From the NCBI RefSeq assembly GCF_947581915.1, contig NZ_CANPWG010000068.1:1-64000 (forward strand): a stretch of 64,000 nt of DNA, written 5' to 3'. The notes beneath the pieces are model-generated. The model searched no databases, was not told the origin of the DNA, and saw nothing but the letters and a program-made list of their open reading frames with translations. A program made the position numbers and the translations under genes. Every line of letters begins with the position of its first letter. Within the stretch, counting starts at the first letter, position 1. Source of the stretch: Candidatus Palauibacter scopulicola (GTDB lineage: Bacteria > Gemmatimonadota > Gemmatimonadetes > Palauibacterales > Palauibacteraceae). Of this stretch, positions 46,684 through 54,425 are shown one piece after another.

Positions 46684-46995
46684 ATGAAGAAAGAGAGTCG
46701 GAAGTCGCCGACCGATGCTTCGCCGGACTCCACGCCGGATTCGGTGCCCGACACCGAACGCGTGACGATCGACGAAGCCGGCCGCGTGGTGGTTCCCGCC
46801 CGCTTTCGCCGGGCATTGGACATTCGGGGCCGGCAGCAACTGATCATGGCCTTGGAGGGCGACACGATCCGGCTGCGTACCCCCAGCGCCGCACTCGCGC
46901 GGCTGCAGGCCATCGTGCGCCGGCACCGGAAGGGCTCCGGGAGCGTCGTCGATGAATTCATCCTGGAACGGCGAGCCGAAGCTGCCCGTGAATGA
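46684..46995 (+). CDS. vapB: AbrB-type antitoxin (VapB family)
   Basis: The protein has 103 residues from the ATG at 46684 with GGAG upstream. After a polar N-terminal stretch of about 25 residues (SPTDASPDSTPDSVPD) comes the DNA-binding hairpin VTIDEAGRVVVPARFRRALD. The tail IVRRHRKGSGSVVDEFILER probably binds the toxin. Its 3' end overlaps the PIN toxin gene. The long N-terminal extension is unusual for VapB. Confidence 0.9.
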   Translation: MKKESRKSPTDASPDSTPDSVPDTERVTIDEAGRVVVPARFRRALDIRGRQQLIMALEGDTIRLRTPSAALARLQAIVRRHRKGSGSVVDEFILERRAEAARE

Positions 46996-47386
46996 ACCGG
47001 CCGAGACCGTCCTTGACGCCTCGGCCGTCCTGGCGGCCCTGCTAAATGAACCGGGGGCGGTTCGCGTCGAACGCGCGCTCAAGCGAGGAGCCGCCATGTC
47101 GTCCGTGAACGTGGCCGAGGTCGCGGCGCGTCTCTCGCAAGACGGTCTGTCCTCCGTGACGGTGGCGAGCGTCGTCCGGGGATTGGGGGTCGAGATCATT
47201 CCCTTCGACCGCCAGGCGGCGCTGCTCAGCGGCGCCTATCGCCCGCAAACGCAGCGTCACGGCCTCGGACTGGGTGACCGGGCATGCTTGGCCACCGCAT
47301 GCAGCCTCGGTCTCCCGGCCCTCACCGCCGACCGAAGCTGGGCCGACCTCGACATCTCGGGCGTGACCATCGTCCAGATCCGGTAG
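46952..47386 (+). CDS. vapC: PIN-domain toxin (VapC family)
   Basis: The frame gives 144 residues from the ATG at 46952, or 132 from the GTG at 46988, which fits the family start better (ETVLDASAVLAALL follows). PIN acidic residues: Asp in VLDASAV, Glu in VNVAEVAARL, Asp in GLGDRACLA, Asp in ALTADRSWADL. It is likely an RNA-cleaving toxin neutralised by the overlapping AbrB-type antitoxin. The module appears complete and is unrelated in sequence to the vapC at 26346. Confidence 0.9.
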   Translation: MNSSWNGEPKLPVNEPAETVLDASAVLAALLNEPGAVRVERALKRGAAMSSVNVAEVAARLSQDGLSSVTVASVVRGLGVEIIPFDRQAALLSGAYRPQTQRHGLGLGDRACLATACSLGLPALTADRSWADLDISGVTIVQIR

Positions 47387-47470
47387 GAGGTGCGGGGTGG
47401 ATCCAGGAGAGGAGAGACAGGTAGCAGGGTTGGGCCGAGCGTCCGTTGTCTGATAGAACAGGAACGCAAA

Positions 47471-47911
47471 ATGAGTGAGACGAACAATCGGGGGTGGGCC
47501 GAGCGGCAGGCGGCCAGTCCTGAGTCTCGCAGGCTGTATGAGGAGGAACGCTTGATCCTCTGGGCGACGGAGGCAATCGCCGAAGCCATGGAGATGCAGG
47601 GGCGCACGCGCGCGGAGGTCGCTGAGGCGCTGGGTACGAGCCGTCCCAACGTCACGCAAATCCTCAGCGGATCCCGCGATATGACGCTGCGAACCCTGGC
47701 GGCCCTCGCCCAAGCCTGCGGTATGCGCGTGGACCTCAAGCTCGAGCCCCTACCCCAGGTCGCGCACGCACCGGAAGCGACCGGGATCGACTTCGACAAG
47801 CTTGAGGTGTCGCGCCGGCGGCTTGGAATCGAAGGGGACGGAGAGAGATGGCCGAAGCAGTACGACGATCCGGCTTTGAGCCGTCTCGTGCTCGGCCTCG
47901 ACGACGAGTGA
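47471..47911 (+). CDS. XRE-family helix-turn-helix protein
   Basis: The protein has 146 residues from the ATG at 47471 with AGGA upstream. The HTH core is RTRAEVAEALGTSRPNVTQI, then LSGSRDMTLRTLAALAQACG. A C-terminal extension of about 50 residues (ATGIDFDKLEVSRRRLGIEG) is not recognised. It resembles HigA-like antitoxins, but no toxin gene is adjacent. It may act as a stand-alone regulator. Confidence 0.8.
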   Translation: MSETNNRGWAERQAASPESRRLYEEERLILWATEAIAEAMEMQGRTRAEVAEALGTSRPNVTQILSGSRDMTLRTLAALAQACGMRVDLKLEPLPQVAHAPEATGIDFDKLEVSRRRLGIEGDGERWPKQYDDPALSRLVLGLDDE

Positions 47912-47953
47912 TCGTGCTCGGCTGACGGCGGTTCCCTCAGCCCCCCCTGCCTG

Positions 47954-47973
47954 CGCGTTCCCGCGGGAACGTC
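47954..47973. repeat. Palindrome copy 6
   Basis: The core CGTTCCCGCGGGAACG lies between the convergent XRE and S9 peptidase genes. A partial second copy (CTCGGGAACGCGGGG) follows within 15 bases. It starts 43 nt after the XRE stop. Confidence 0.88.
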
Positions 47974-48008
47974 TCGGGAACGCGGGGGCATCGCAGGGAG
48001 ACGGTTCA

Positions 48009-50489
48009 TTAGGGGACCAGGGCGTTTGGCTGCCGCTCCTTCACGTGACGGCGCATCCAGTCGAACATCTCCCACACGGTGTGCAGGACCGATTCACGGG
48101 CCCGGTAGCCGTGGCTTTCGTGGGGCAGCATCACCAGGCGGACGGTGCCGCCCAGACCCTTTACGGCGTGGTACATGCGCTCGGACTGGACGGGGAAGGT
48201 CCCGGAGTTGTTGTCGATGACGCCGTGGGTCAGGAGCAGCGGTTCGTTGATCTTCTCCGCGTGCATGAAGGCGGACATGCGGAAGTAGACCTCCGGCGCC
48301 TCCCAGAAGGTGCGGCGCTCGTACTGGAAGCCGAAGGGCGTGAGGCTCCGGTTGAAGGCGCCGCTGCGCGCGATGCCGGCGGCGAAATCGTCGGAGTGCG
48401 CCAGCATGTTGGCGGTCATGAAGGCTCCGTAGCTGTGGCCGGCGATCCCGACCCGGTCGCGGTCGGCCACGCCCATCTCGACGAGCTTGTCCACCGCGGC
48501 CTTGCCGTTGGCCACGAGCTGCTCCACGTAGGTGTCGTTCGCCGCAAAGCCGCCCACGATCGGCATCGCGGCGTCGTTGAGCACCGCGAACCCCTGCGTG
48601 AGGAGCAGAAGGTGCGAGGCGCCGGAGATGGTCGTGAAGCGGTGGGCCGAGCCCCTGACCTGGCCGGCGCCGTCCTCGTCTGCGAACTCGCGCGGGTAGG
48701 CCCATACCAGGACCGGGAGCCTCTGGCCGGGCTCGTAGTCGGCGGGCAGGTACAGCTCGCCCGACAGCGGGATGCCGTCGTCGCGCTCGTAGTAGATCTT
48801 GCTCTTGGTGATCCCCGCGAGCTGGGGCTGGGGGTTGGGGAAGGAAGTGAGGGCCGTGCGCTCGTCGTTCGCGGTCGCGACGAGGTGGTAGTTCGGGGGC
48901 TCCTCGCTGGTCTCTCGCCGGATGACGATCCGGCCGGCGCGTGCGTCCGCGAGACCGACCACGGTCTCGTAGCTGTCCGCGCCCGAGTGGAAGAGTCGCT
49001 GCCGCTCGGCGGTCGCCAGATCCAGCCGGTCCAGGAATGGCCGGTCTCCTTCCGGAGATCCTCCCGGGCCCGCCAGGAAGATGCTCGTGCCGTCCATGTG
49101 GACGACCGGCTTGCCGGCCCCGTCCTGCTTCATGACCGGGTCGCCCGGATTGCCGTACCAGTCGTCCGTGCTGCGGTCCCAGAGGAGCGCGGGCTGGCCG
49201 CCGGGAGCGCCGGGAGCGTCAGCCTGCACGGCCCAGGCGCGGGTCCGCCGCGTCGGCCAGTCGAATTCGTACACCAGGGCGGTCTCGCCGTCCTCGCCCC
49301 ACAGGACCGGGTAGCCGAAGCCAAAGGCGCCCGAGCCCAGGCGGTGCTCGGTGCGGACGAGTTCGGTGCCCTCGCCGTCGAAGGGCGCCGCGAGGGTCAG
49401 CACCCGGTCGCGGTGGGGCACGTCGAGCGCGGGGTTGCCGCCGTCGAGGGCTTCCACGTAGGCCAGGGTGGCGGGCACGCCGGGGCGCCAGGAGAACTGG
49501 CGGAGACCGGCGCGGCGAAAGCCCAGGTGCTCGGGGCCGCCCTCGTCCAGCGGCAGCGTGGCGAGCGTGCGCAGGGGCGCGCCGTCCCTGCCGAGGACTT
49601 CCACCTCCCTGGCGAAGCGGGAGTCGGGCACGAGGTACGAGTAGGGGCGAACCGTGCGGACGGACAGGTAGTAGTCGCCGCTGGGCGAAGGGTCGAGGGA
49701 TTCATAGACCGCCGGGGCGCCGATGGCTTGTGCGGCTCCGGTGGCGGCGTCGACGAGGGCCGGCTGCGACGTGAGGTAGTAGTCGAAGAGCGCCTCGTCG
49801 TGGGCGTCTTCCAGCAGGTCCTGGAAGGTCCAGGAGGGGGCCGCCTCGCCGCCGGATTCCTGCGTGATGGGGCCGACGGGGATCGCCGCCGGGGTGGGCG
49901 CGACGCCGCGGCCAGCGGGGACGAAATGGCAGAGCAGCGAACGGCTGTCGGGCATCCAGGCGCAGGGTTCGCCGCGGGCGCCGTTCAGCGTTGGGCTCGT
50001 AAGGGCTCGCGCGGTGCCCGTTTCCGGGTCGGCCAGCCAGAGGGCGACGCCGTCCGAGGTCGTTCGCGTGAAGGCGAAGCCGTCGCCCGCAGGTGACCAG
50101 AGCGGTGGTCCCAGGCCGTCCTCGGCGCCGGTGACGTCGCGCGTGTCGCCGCCGTCCAGGTCGACGACCGAGAAACGCACGAATGGCGGCGCGGCGTGCA
50201 TGCCGTTGGTGACCGGACTGATCCTTCGTCCGGCCAGCCGCAGCATCGGCGCGGCCAGGTCCGCGATCCCGGGCATGCTCTCGCTGTATGCGAGGATCAT
50301 CCGGTCACCGGACGGACTCATCGCCGCCTGGGGGAACGGCGGGGCCTCGAGGATGTCGACGACGTCCGGAGGTGGTGTACGGTAGGCTTCCTGCGCGGCC
50401 AACCGGTCGGATGGCGGCAAAAGCAGGGTGGCGAGTGCGACGAGTGCGACGCGTGCAGAGATGGGGGCGGCGAAGCGACGGATCGACAT
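48009..50489 (-). CDS. Secreted S9-family prolyl oligopeptidase-like peptidase
   Basis: The protein has 826 residues from the ATG at 50489. A signal peptide (VALVALATLLLPPSDRLAAQ) is followed by a beta-propeller-like N-terminal domain and an alpha/beta hydrolase domain. The catalytic triad is Ser in GIAGHSYGAFMTANM (near 683), Asp in LTHGVIDNNSGT (near 756), His in PHESHGYRA (near 793). It probably cleaves short peptides in the periplasm. It is divergent from blaI, and the shared intergenic region has two dyad symmetries, so it may belong to the BlaI regulon. Confidence 0.92.
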   Translation of the reverse strand: MSIRRFAAPISARVALVALATLLLPPSDRLAAQEAYRTPPPDVVDILEAPPFPQAAMSPSGDRMILAYSESMPGIADLAAPMLRLAGRRISPVTNGMHAAPPFVRFSVVDLDGGDTRDVTGAEDGLGPPLWSPAGDGFAFTRTTSDGVALWLADPETGTARALTSPTLNGARGEPCAWMPDSRSLLCHFVPAGRGVAPTPAAIPVGPITQESGGEAAPSWTFQDLLEDAHDEALFDYYLTSQPALVDAATGAAQAIGAPAVYESLDPSPSGDYYLSVRTVRPYSYLVPDSRFAREVEVLGRDGAPLRTLATLPLDEGGPEHLGFRRAGLRQFSWRPGVPATLAYVEALDGGNPALDVPHRDRVLTLAAPFDGEGTELVRTEHRLGSGAFGFGYPVLWGEDGETALVYEFDWPTRRTRAWAVQADAPGAPGGQPALLWDRSTDDWYGNPGDPVMKQDGAGKPVVHMDGTSIFLAGPGGSPEGDRPFLDRLDLATAERQRLFHSGADSYETVVGLADARAGRIVIRRETSEEPPNYHLVATANDERTALTSFPNPQPQLAGITKSKIYYERDDGIPLSGELYLPADYEPGQRLPVLVWAYPREFADEDGAGQVRGSAHRFTTISGASHLLLLTQGFAVLNDAAMPIVGGFAANDTYVEQLVANGKAAVDKLVEMGVADRDRVGIAGHSYGAFMTANMLAHSDDFAAGIARSGAFNRSLTPFGFQYERRTFWEAPEVYFRMSAFMHAEKINEPLLLTHGVIDNNSGTFPVQSERMYHAVKGLGGTVRLVMLPHESHGYRARESVLHTVWEMFDWMRRHVKERQPNALVP

Positions 50490-50591
50490 GGTGCAAGCTC
50501 CCGCGCGGATGGGTCCGGTTGCGCTCATAGTAGGCCTGGCAAGCCGGGCGTGACAGCGATGGGCGTACGGCGTTTGCTCCCAGGTGCAACC

Positions 50592-50639
50592 CTCTGATCA
50601 GAGCGGTTGCCTGCAGGGTGTGTTGATTTTTCAGCACAC
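50592..50639. promoter_or_regulatory. Two dyads between S9 peptidase and blaI (candidate BlaI operators)
   Basis: CTCTGATCAGAG (50592-50603) is a perfect 12-bp palindrome. GTGTGTTGA-TTTT-TCAGCACAC (50618-50639) matches at 8 of 9 arm positions. They lie between the divergent starts at 50489 and 50724, as expected for operators of a BlaI-type dimeric repressor. The sequences are not the known TACA-n-TGTA BlaI box. Confidence 0.55.
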
Positions 50640-50723
50640 ATGCGCCAGGTTTCGTTCTCCGAGGGGGATTTTCGGCCCCCCGAGTGGTTTGTGAGACGTC
50701 GCAGGGGAAGGGAGACGATCGCG

Positions 50724-51107
50724 GTGAGCCCACTTCCGGAGCTGAGCAGACGAGAGCGCGAGGTCATGGATCTCGTGTATGAACTGGGGAACCCGACGGC
50801 CGCGCGGATCCGGGAGCACATGGCGGATCCTCCGACCTATTCGGCCGTGCGCTCGATCCTGCGGGGTCTGGTGAACAAGGGACACCTCGTGAGTGAAGCG
50901 GACGGACCCCGCTACCTCTATTCGCCCACCATGCCGGCGCTGCGCGCCCGACGCTCGGCCATGCGGCGCGTGCTCAAGACCTTCTTCGGCGACTCCGTGG
51001 AGGGGGCCGTGGCCACGCTGCTCGAGTTGCGCGAGGGCGGTCTCTCGCCGGAGGAGCACGCCCGCCTCCAGGAGATGATCGAGCAGGCGGCGGAGGAGGG
51101 ACGGTGA
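50724..51107 (+). CDS. BlaI/MecI/CopY-family repressor
   Basis: The protein has 127 residues from a GTG at 50724 with GGGAG upstream. The winged-helix core reads LSRREREVMDLVYELGNPTA, then YSAVRSILRGLVNKGHLVS, typical of BlaI. A C-terminal dimerisation helix follows (MRRVLKTFFGDSVEGAVATLLELREG). In known systems the membrane peptidase BlaR1 cleaves BlaI to induce transcription. The stop overlaps the M56 peptidase start by four bases. Confidence 0.92.
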   Translation: MSPLPELSRREREVMDLVYELGNPTAARIREHMADPPTYSAVRSILRGLVNKGHLVSEADGPRYLYSPTMPALRARRSAMRRVLKTFFGDSVEGAVATLLELREGGLSPEEHARLQEMIEQAAEEGR

Positions 51108-53155
51108 GCCCTGTCGTGCTGATCGCCCAGGTCACGCTCGTGCTCCTGCTGGCGCTCGCGCTGGCGTGGTTCATGCGGCGGGGGTCTTCGAGGACGCTGC
51201 ATCTGCTGTGGACGGCGACGTTCGCTCTGGTTCTCGCGCTCCCCGTCCTCGGCCTCTTCGGTCCCTCGTGGGAGATCCCGCTCCTGCCGGCCCGTGGCGG
51301 CGAGTCGCCCGCGACCGCGATCGAGCGTGCCACTTCCGCGACGTTCGACCCCGCCCTTGGCCCCTCCGGCCTGATCACGACGCTGGAGGTCGCCGGAATG
51401 CGGGAGGCCCTCGTCCAGGCGGTGCGGGCCCGGCTGGCCGCGCGTGGGGATGCGGCGGGGAGCGCCGCGGGCGCGGCCGCGGGGCGCTCCGTCGTCCGGG
51501 TCGCGTGGATCGCGTGGCTGGTTGGCTGCGTCCTCTCCCTGGCCTCGCTCGCCTTCGCGGCGCTCCGGCTCCGGAAATTGGTGCGGACGGCCAAGCCCGT
51601 GCGCGACCCCGAATGGATGCGCTCGGCCGCGACGCTGCAACGCCGGCTCGGCCTCCGCCGCGAGGTTCGGCTGCTGTCCGGCCCGGCGGTGGCGACGCCG
51701 ATGACGGGCGGGCTGTGGCGTCCGGTGATTCTGCTCCCGGCTTCGGCCGGGACGTGGAGTCCGGAGCGGCGGGTCGTGGTCCTCACGCACGAACTCATCC
51801 ACGTGCGACGGCGGGACGCCCTCCGCCAACTGATCCGCCGGGTCGTCCTCGCCCTGCATTGGTTCCATCCCCTGGTGTGGATCGCCTCGCGCCGCGCCGA
51901 GCTCGCGAGCGAGAAGGCCTGCGACGAAGAGGTGCTCGCCCTCGGTGCCCGGCCCTCGGACTACGCCCGGCACCTCCTCTTCCTGGCCGCCGGCCTCCCC
52001 CGCGGTCCGAGGGCGCTGGCGCTCCCCATGGCGCACCCCATCGTGAAACCCTCAAAGCTCGAGCAGAGGATCACGTCCATCCTCGCGCGCCGACGTCCGC
52101 GCCCCAGCCTCGCGCGCGCGGCCCTGACGCTCACGGTCCTCGGCATGGCGGGCGTATTCGTCGCCGCCGCGCGCCCGGTCCAGGTCGGCGAAGAAGCCGC
52201 CGCCATCTCGCAGGCGGCCCCCGAGGCTACCACAATCACCGCCGAGACCCGGCGCGAGGCCGCGCGCGAGCGATCCGCCCGAGAGGCCGCGTTCGCCGCC
52301 GCCCGCGCCGCCGCCGTTCGCGCCGCCACGCCCCCCGCCGCCGGCACGACTTCATCCGTCGCGCCGCACGAGGTGGAGTGCGTCGCGTCCTCCGATTCGA
52401 TCCGGTCGTTCGCCTTTCAGGGTGGCGGCAGGGTGGCGCCGAACTGGAAGTGGACGGATGGGCGATTCACGATGGTGAGACGCGTCGAGGGGATGTTGCT
52501 CTGCATGCGCGGAGACGGCGATGTCGCGCTGAACGACGCGGGCACCGCGGTCCGCTCGCTGGGCGACGACAGCTGGCTCGTCATCGAATCGACGGGCGAG
52601 CGGACACACCGCCTCGCGATCACCGGCGGTCCGGAAGGGATCGCACGTGAATGGAGCGTCGACGGCGTCCAACAACCCTTTGACGCGGAGGCCCGCCGAT
52701 GGCGCGACCTGATGTTCACCGTCATGAACCACTATCAGGACGCGTGGTTCTCTACCACGGGCGGAGTGCTGCTGTACGGCCGGATCTCCGGATACCGCGA
52801 CGAACTCTCGAACCTGCAGTCCGCCCTGCGCGACGCGCAGCCGGCGGAGGCGCTCCGCGAACTGGCGCAGGATCTCATGGCCTGGGAGATGGGGCTCCGC
52901 CGCATCACGGAGACGATCCGGCGCTCCGATCTCGACACCCAACTCACGGGCATCGCGGAACGGATCGCGGACATCGACTTCGGCGTGGCCGGTCTGATGA
53001 CGGAGGTCGAAACGTCCGAACTCGAACGCGAACTCCTCGAGATCTCGGAACTGATCAAACGCGAGGCCGAAAGCCCGGGTCTGGAGCAGCGGCTGGAGGA
53101 GGTGGAGCGTTCGCTTCGGGATGTGCTCGACGAACTGCGGAGGGCGACGCGATGA
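51104..53155 (+). CDS. M56-family membrane metallopeptidase (BlaR1-like) with a novel sensor tail
   Basis: The protein has 683 residues from a GTG. Membrane helices lie near 5-24, 33-52 and 133-156, with a fourth near 340. The zinc motif HELIH (229-233) and the third-ligand region SEKACDEEVLALG are complete. In place of the penicillin-binding domain of BlaR1, the periplasmic part has a beta-rich module (VEGMLLCMRGDGDVALNDAG, WLVIESTGERTHRLAITGG) and long coiled-coil helices (REAESPGLEQRLEEVERSL). The signal it senses is therefore not a beta-lactam. It overlaps blaI by four bases and the propeller gene by four. Confidence 0.9.
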   Translation: MSPVVLIAQVTLVLLLALALAWFMRRGSSRTLHLLWTATFALVLALPVLGLFGPSWEIPLLPARGGESPATAIERATSATFDPALGPSGLITTLEVAGMREALVQAVRARLAARGDAAGSAAGAAAGRSVVRVAWIAWLVGCVLSLASLAFAALRLRKLVRTAKPVRDPEWMRSAATLQRRLGLRREVRLLSGPAVATPMTGGLWRPVILLPASAGTWSPERRVVVLTHELIHVRRRDALRQLIRRVVLALHWFHPLVWIASRRAELASEKACDEEVLALGARPSDYARHLLFLAAGLPRGPRALALPMAHPIVKPSKLEQRITSILARRRPRPSLARAALTLTVLGMAGVFVAAARPVQVGEEAAAISQAAPEATTITAETRREAARERSAREAAFAAARAAAVRAATPPAAGTTSSVAPHEVECVASSDSIRSFAFQGGGRVAPNWKWTDGRFTMVRRVEGMLLCMRGDGDVALNDAGTAVRSLGDDSWLVIESTGERTHRLAITGGPEGIAREWSVDGVQQPFDAEARRWRDLMFTVMNHYQDAWFSTTGGVLLYGRISGYRDELSNLQSALRDAQPAEALRELAQDLMAWEMGLRRITETIRRSDLDTQLTGIAERIADIDFGVAGLMTEVETSELERELLEISELIKREAESPGLEQRLEEVERSLRDVLDELRRATR

Positions 53156-54420
53156 CGGCCGCTGCGCGCCGACGTCTCGGCGCCGGAGCTGCGGCGGCTC
53201 CCACAGCGGTCCTCGTGGCGGTTCTCGCCGCGGTCGGTTTCCACGCGCAGGCAGCGGTCGCGCAGGAGGTCGTGGATCTCCCCGCCGAGGATCGCCTGCT
53301 GTCTCCCGATCTCGAACTCGTGTACAGCATCGGGTCCGCCGCGGCAGAGGCCGCGTGGGCCGAGTTCTCGTCCATCACGAGTCTGTGGTTCGATGGCTCG
53401 GGGAACCTCCACCTCATGGACCAGACGGCGCCGCTCTCGGGCCGGACACGCATCGTTGTCGTGGACCCCGCGGGCGGGCTCGCGACCGAGTTCGGACGCG
53501 ATGGCGATGGTCCCGGCGAGTTCCGCGCCCCGAGGCAGATGTATGTGTGGGCCGACGGGAGCACGCTGGTCCAGGACATCATGCACATGGGGTATCACGT
53601 CTTCGCCCCGGGCGGCGAGTTCGAGCATATGCTCGGAATGGAGCTGGGTAGCGACATGCGACCGGAGCGCACCGGAATCCGGAGCGCCGTCGGCGGCGCC
53701 CGGGACACGTCGACCGGCGAGGAGGGGCGGGCCATCCGGCGCTTCGACCTGTCAGCGGACGAGGTGTCGGAGCAACCGCTGGTGGAGGCCTGGGCGCCCC
53801 GCGCGTTGCAGGAGCGAGACCACGAAGCCGACGACCCGGAGGCCATGGCGTCGCGCCCCGAGTGGGGGTTCGAGCCGGGGCTGCTGTTCGACGTGCTGCC
53901 CTCGGGCGGGGTCGCGTTCTCGGATTCGTCGGCCTACGCGATCAAGCTCACCGATCCTTCCGGCGCGGTGTCGCGTATCCTGCGCCGGCCCATCCGGCCG
54001 CTGCCGGTTACGGAGTCCATGCGGCAGGAGGAGCGCGAACGCCGCCTCGAGCGGGTGCGAAATCCGATCATGACGGGTTCGAGGTCGCCCGAGGCGATGG
54101 CGGCGATGGATTTCCTCATGGGGGGGCGGAGGCAAGCGGTCGAGAACATGCGGTTCCATCCGGAGGTGCCCGTGCTCGCGGCCGTCCGCACGACGTGGGA
54201 CGGTGCGCTGTGGATCCAGCGTAGCGCCGAGCCGGGCGTCGAAGAGCCGGGCCCTGTTGACGTGCTCGCGCCGGACGGCCGCTATGTCGGCACGCTCGCG
54301 CCGGATGTCCTCCGCATGCCGCGCGCGTTCGGCCCGGGCGGCCTGGTCGCCTTCGTCGAGACCGATGAGTTCGACGTCCCTGTCATCACCGTGCGGCGCC
54401 TGCCGCCCGAAATCCGCTGA
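53152..54420 (+). CDS. 6-bladed beta-propeller secreted protein
   Basis: The protein has 422 residues from the ATG at 53152. The signal peptide is VLVAVLAAVGFHAQAAVAQ. NHL-type blades are seen in SITSLWFDGSGNLHLMDQ, FGRDGDGPGEFRAPRQMYVW and DVLAPDGRYVGTLA. A coil-rich insert lies near residues 285-330. It is closely similar along its length to the protein at 58363-59706. It is co-translated with the M56 peptidase (four-base overlap), so it may be a ligand or partner of that sensor. Confidence 0.85.
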   Translation: MTAAARRRLGAGAAAAPTAVLVAVLAAVGFHAQAAVAQEVVDLPAEDRLLSPDLELVYSIGSAAAEAAWAEFSSITSLWFDGSGNLHLMDQTAPLSGRTRIVVVDPAGGLATEFGRDGDGPGEFRAPRQMYVWADGSTLVQDIMHMGYHVFAPGGEFEHMLGMELGSDMRPERTGIRSAVGGARDTSTGEEGRAIRRFDLSADEVSEQPLVEAWAPRALQERDHEADDPEAMASRPEWGFEPGLLFDVLPSGGVAFSDSSAYAIKLTDPSGAVSRILRRPIRPLPVTESMRQEERERRLERVRNPIMTGSRSPEAMAAMDFLMGGRRQAVENMRFHPEVPVLAAVRTTWDGALWIQRSAEPGVEEPGPVDVLAPDGRYVGTLAPDVLRMPRAFGPGGLVAFVETDEFDVPVITVRRLPPEIR

Positions 54421-54425
54421 GCCCG

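Noticed and set aside
48045-50096. 683-codon plus-strand frame opposite the S9 peptidase
   Set aside because: The S9 triad is complete on the minus strand; the plus frame has no recognisable domain.
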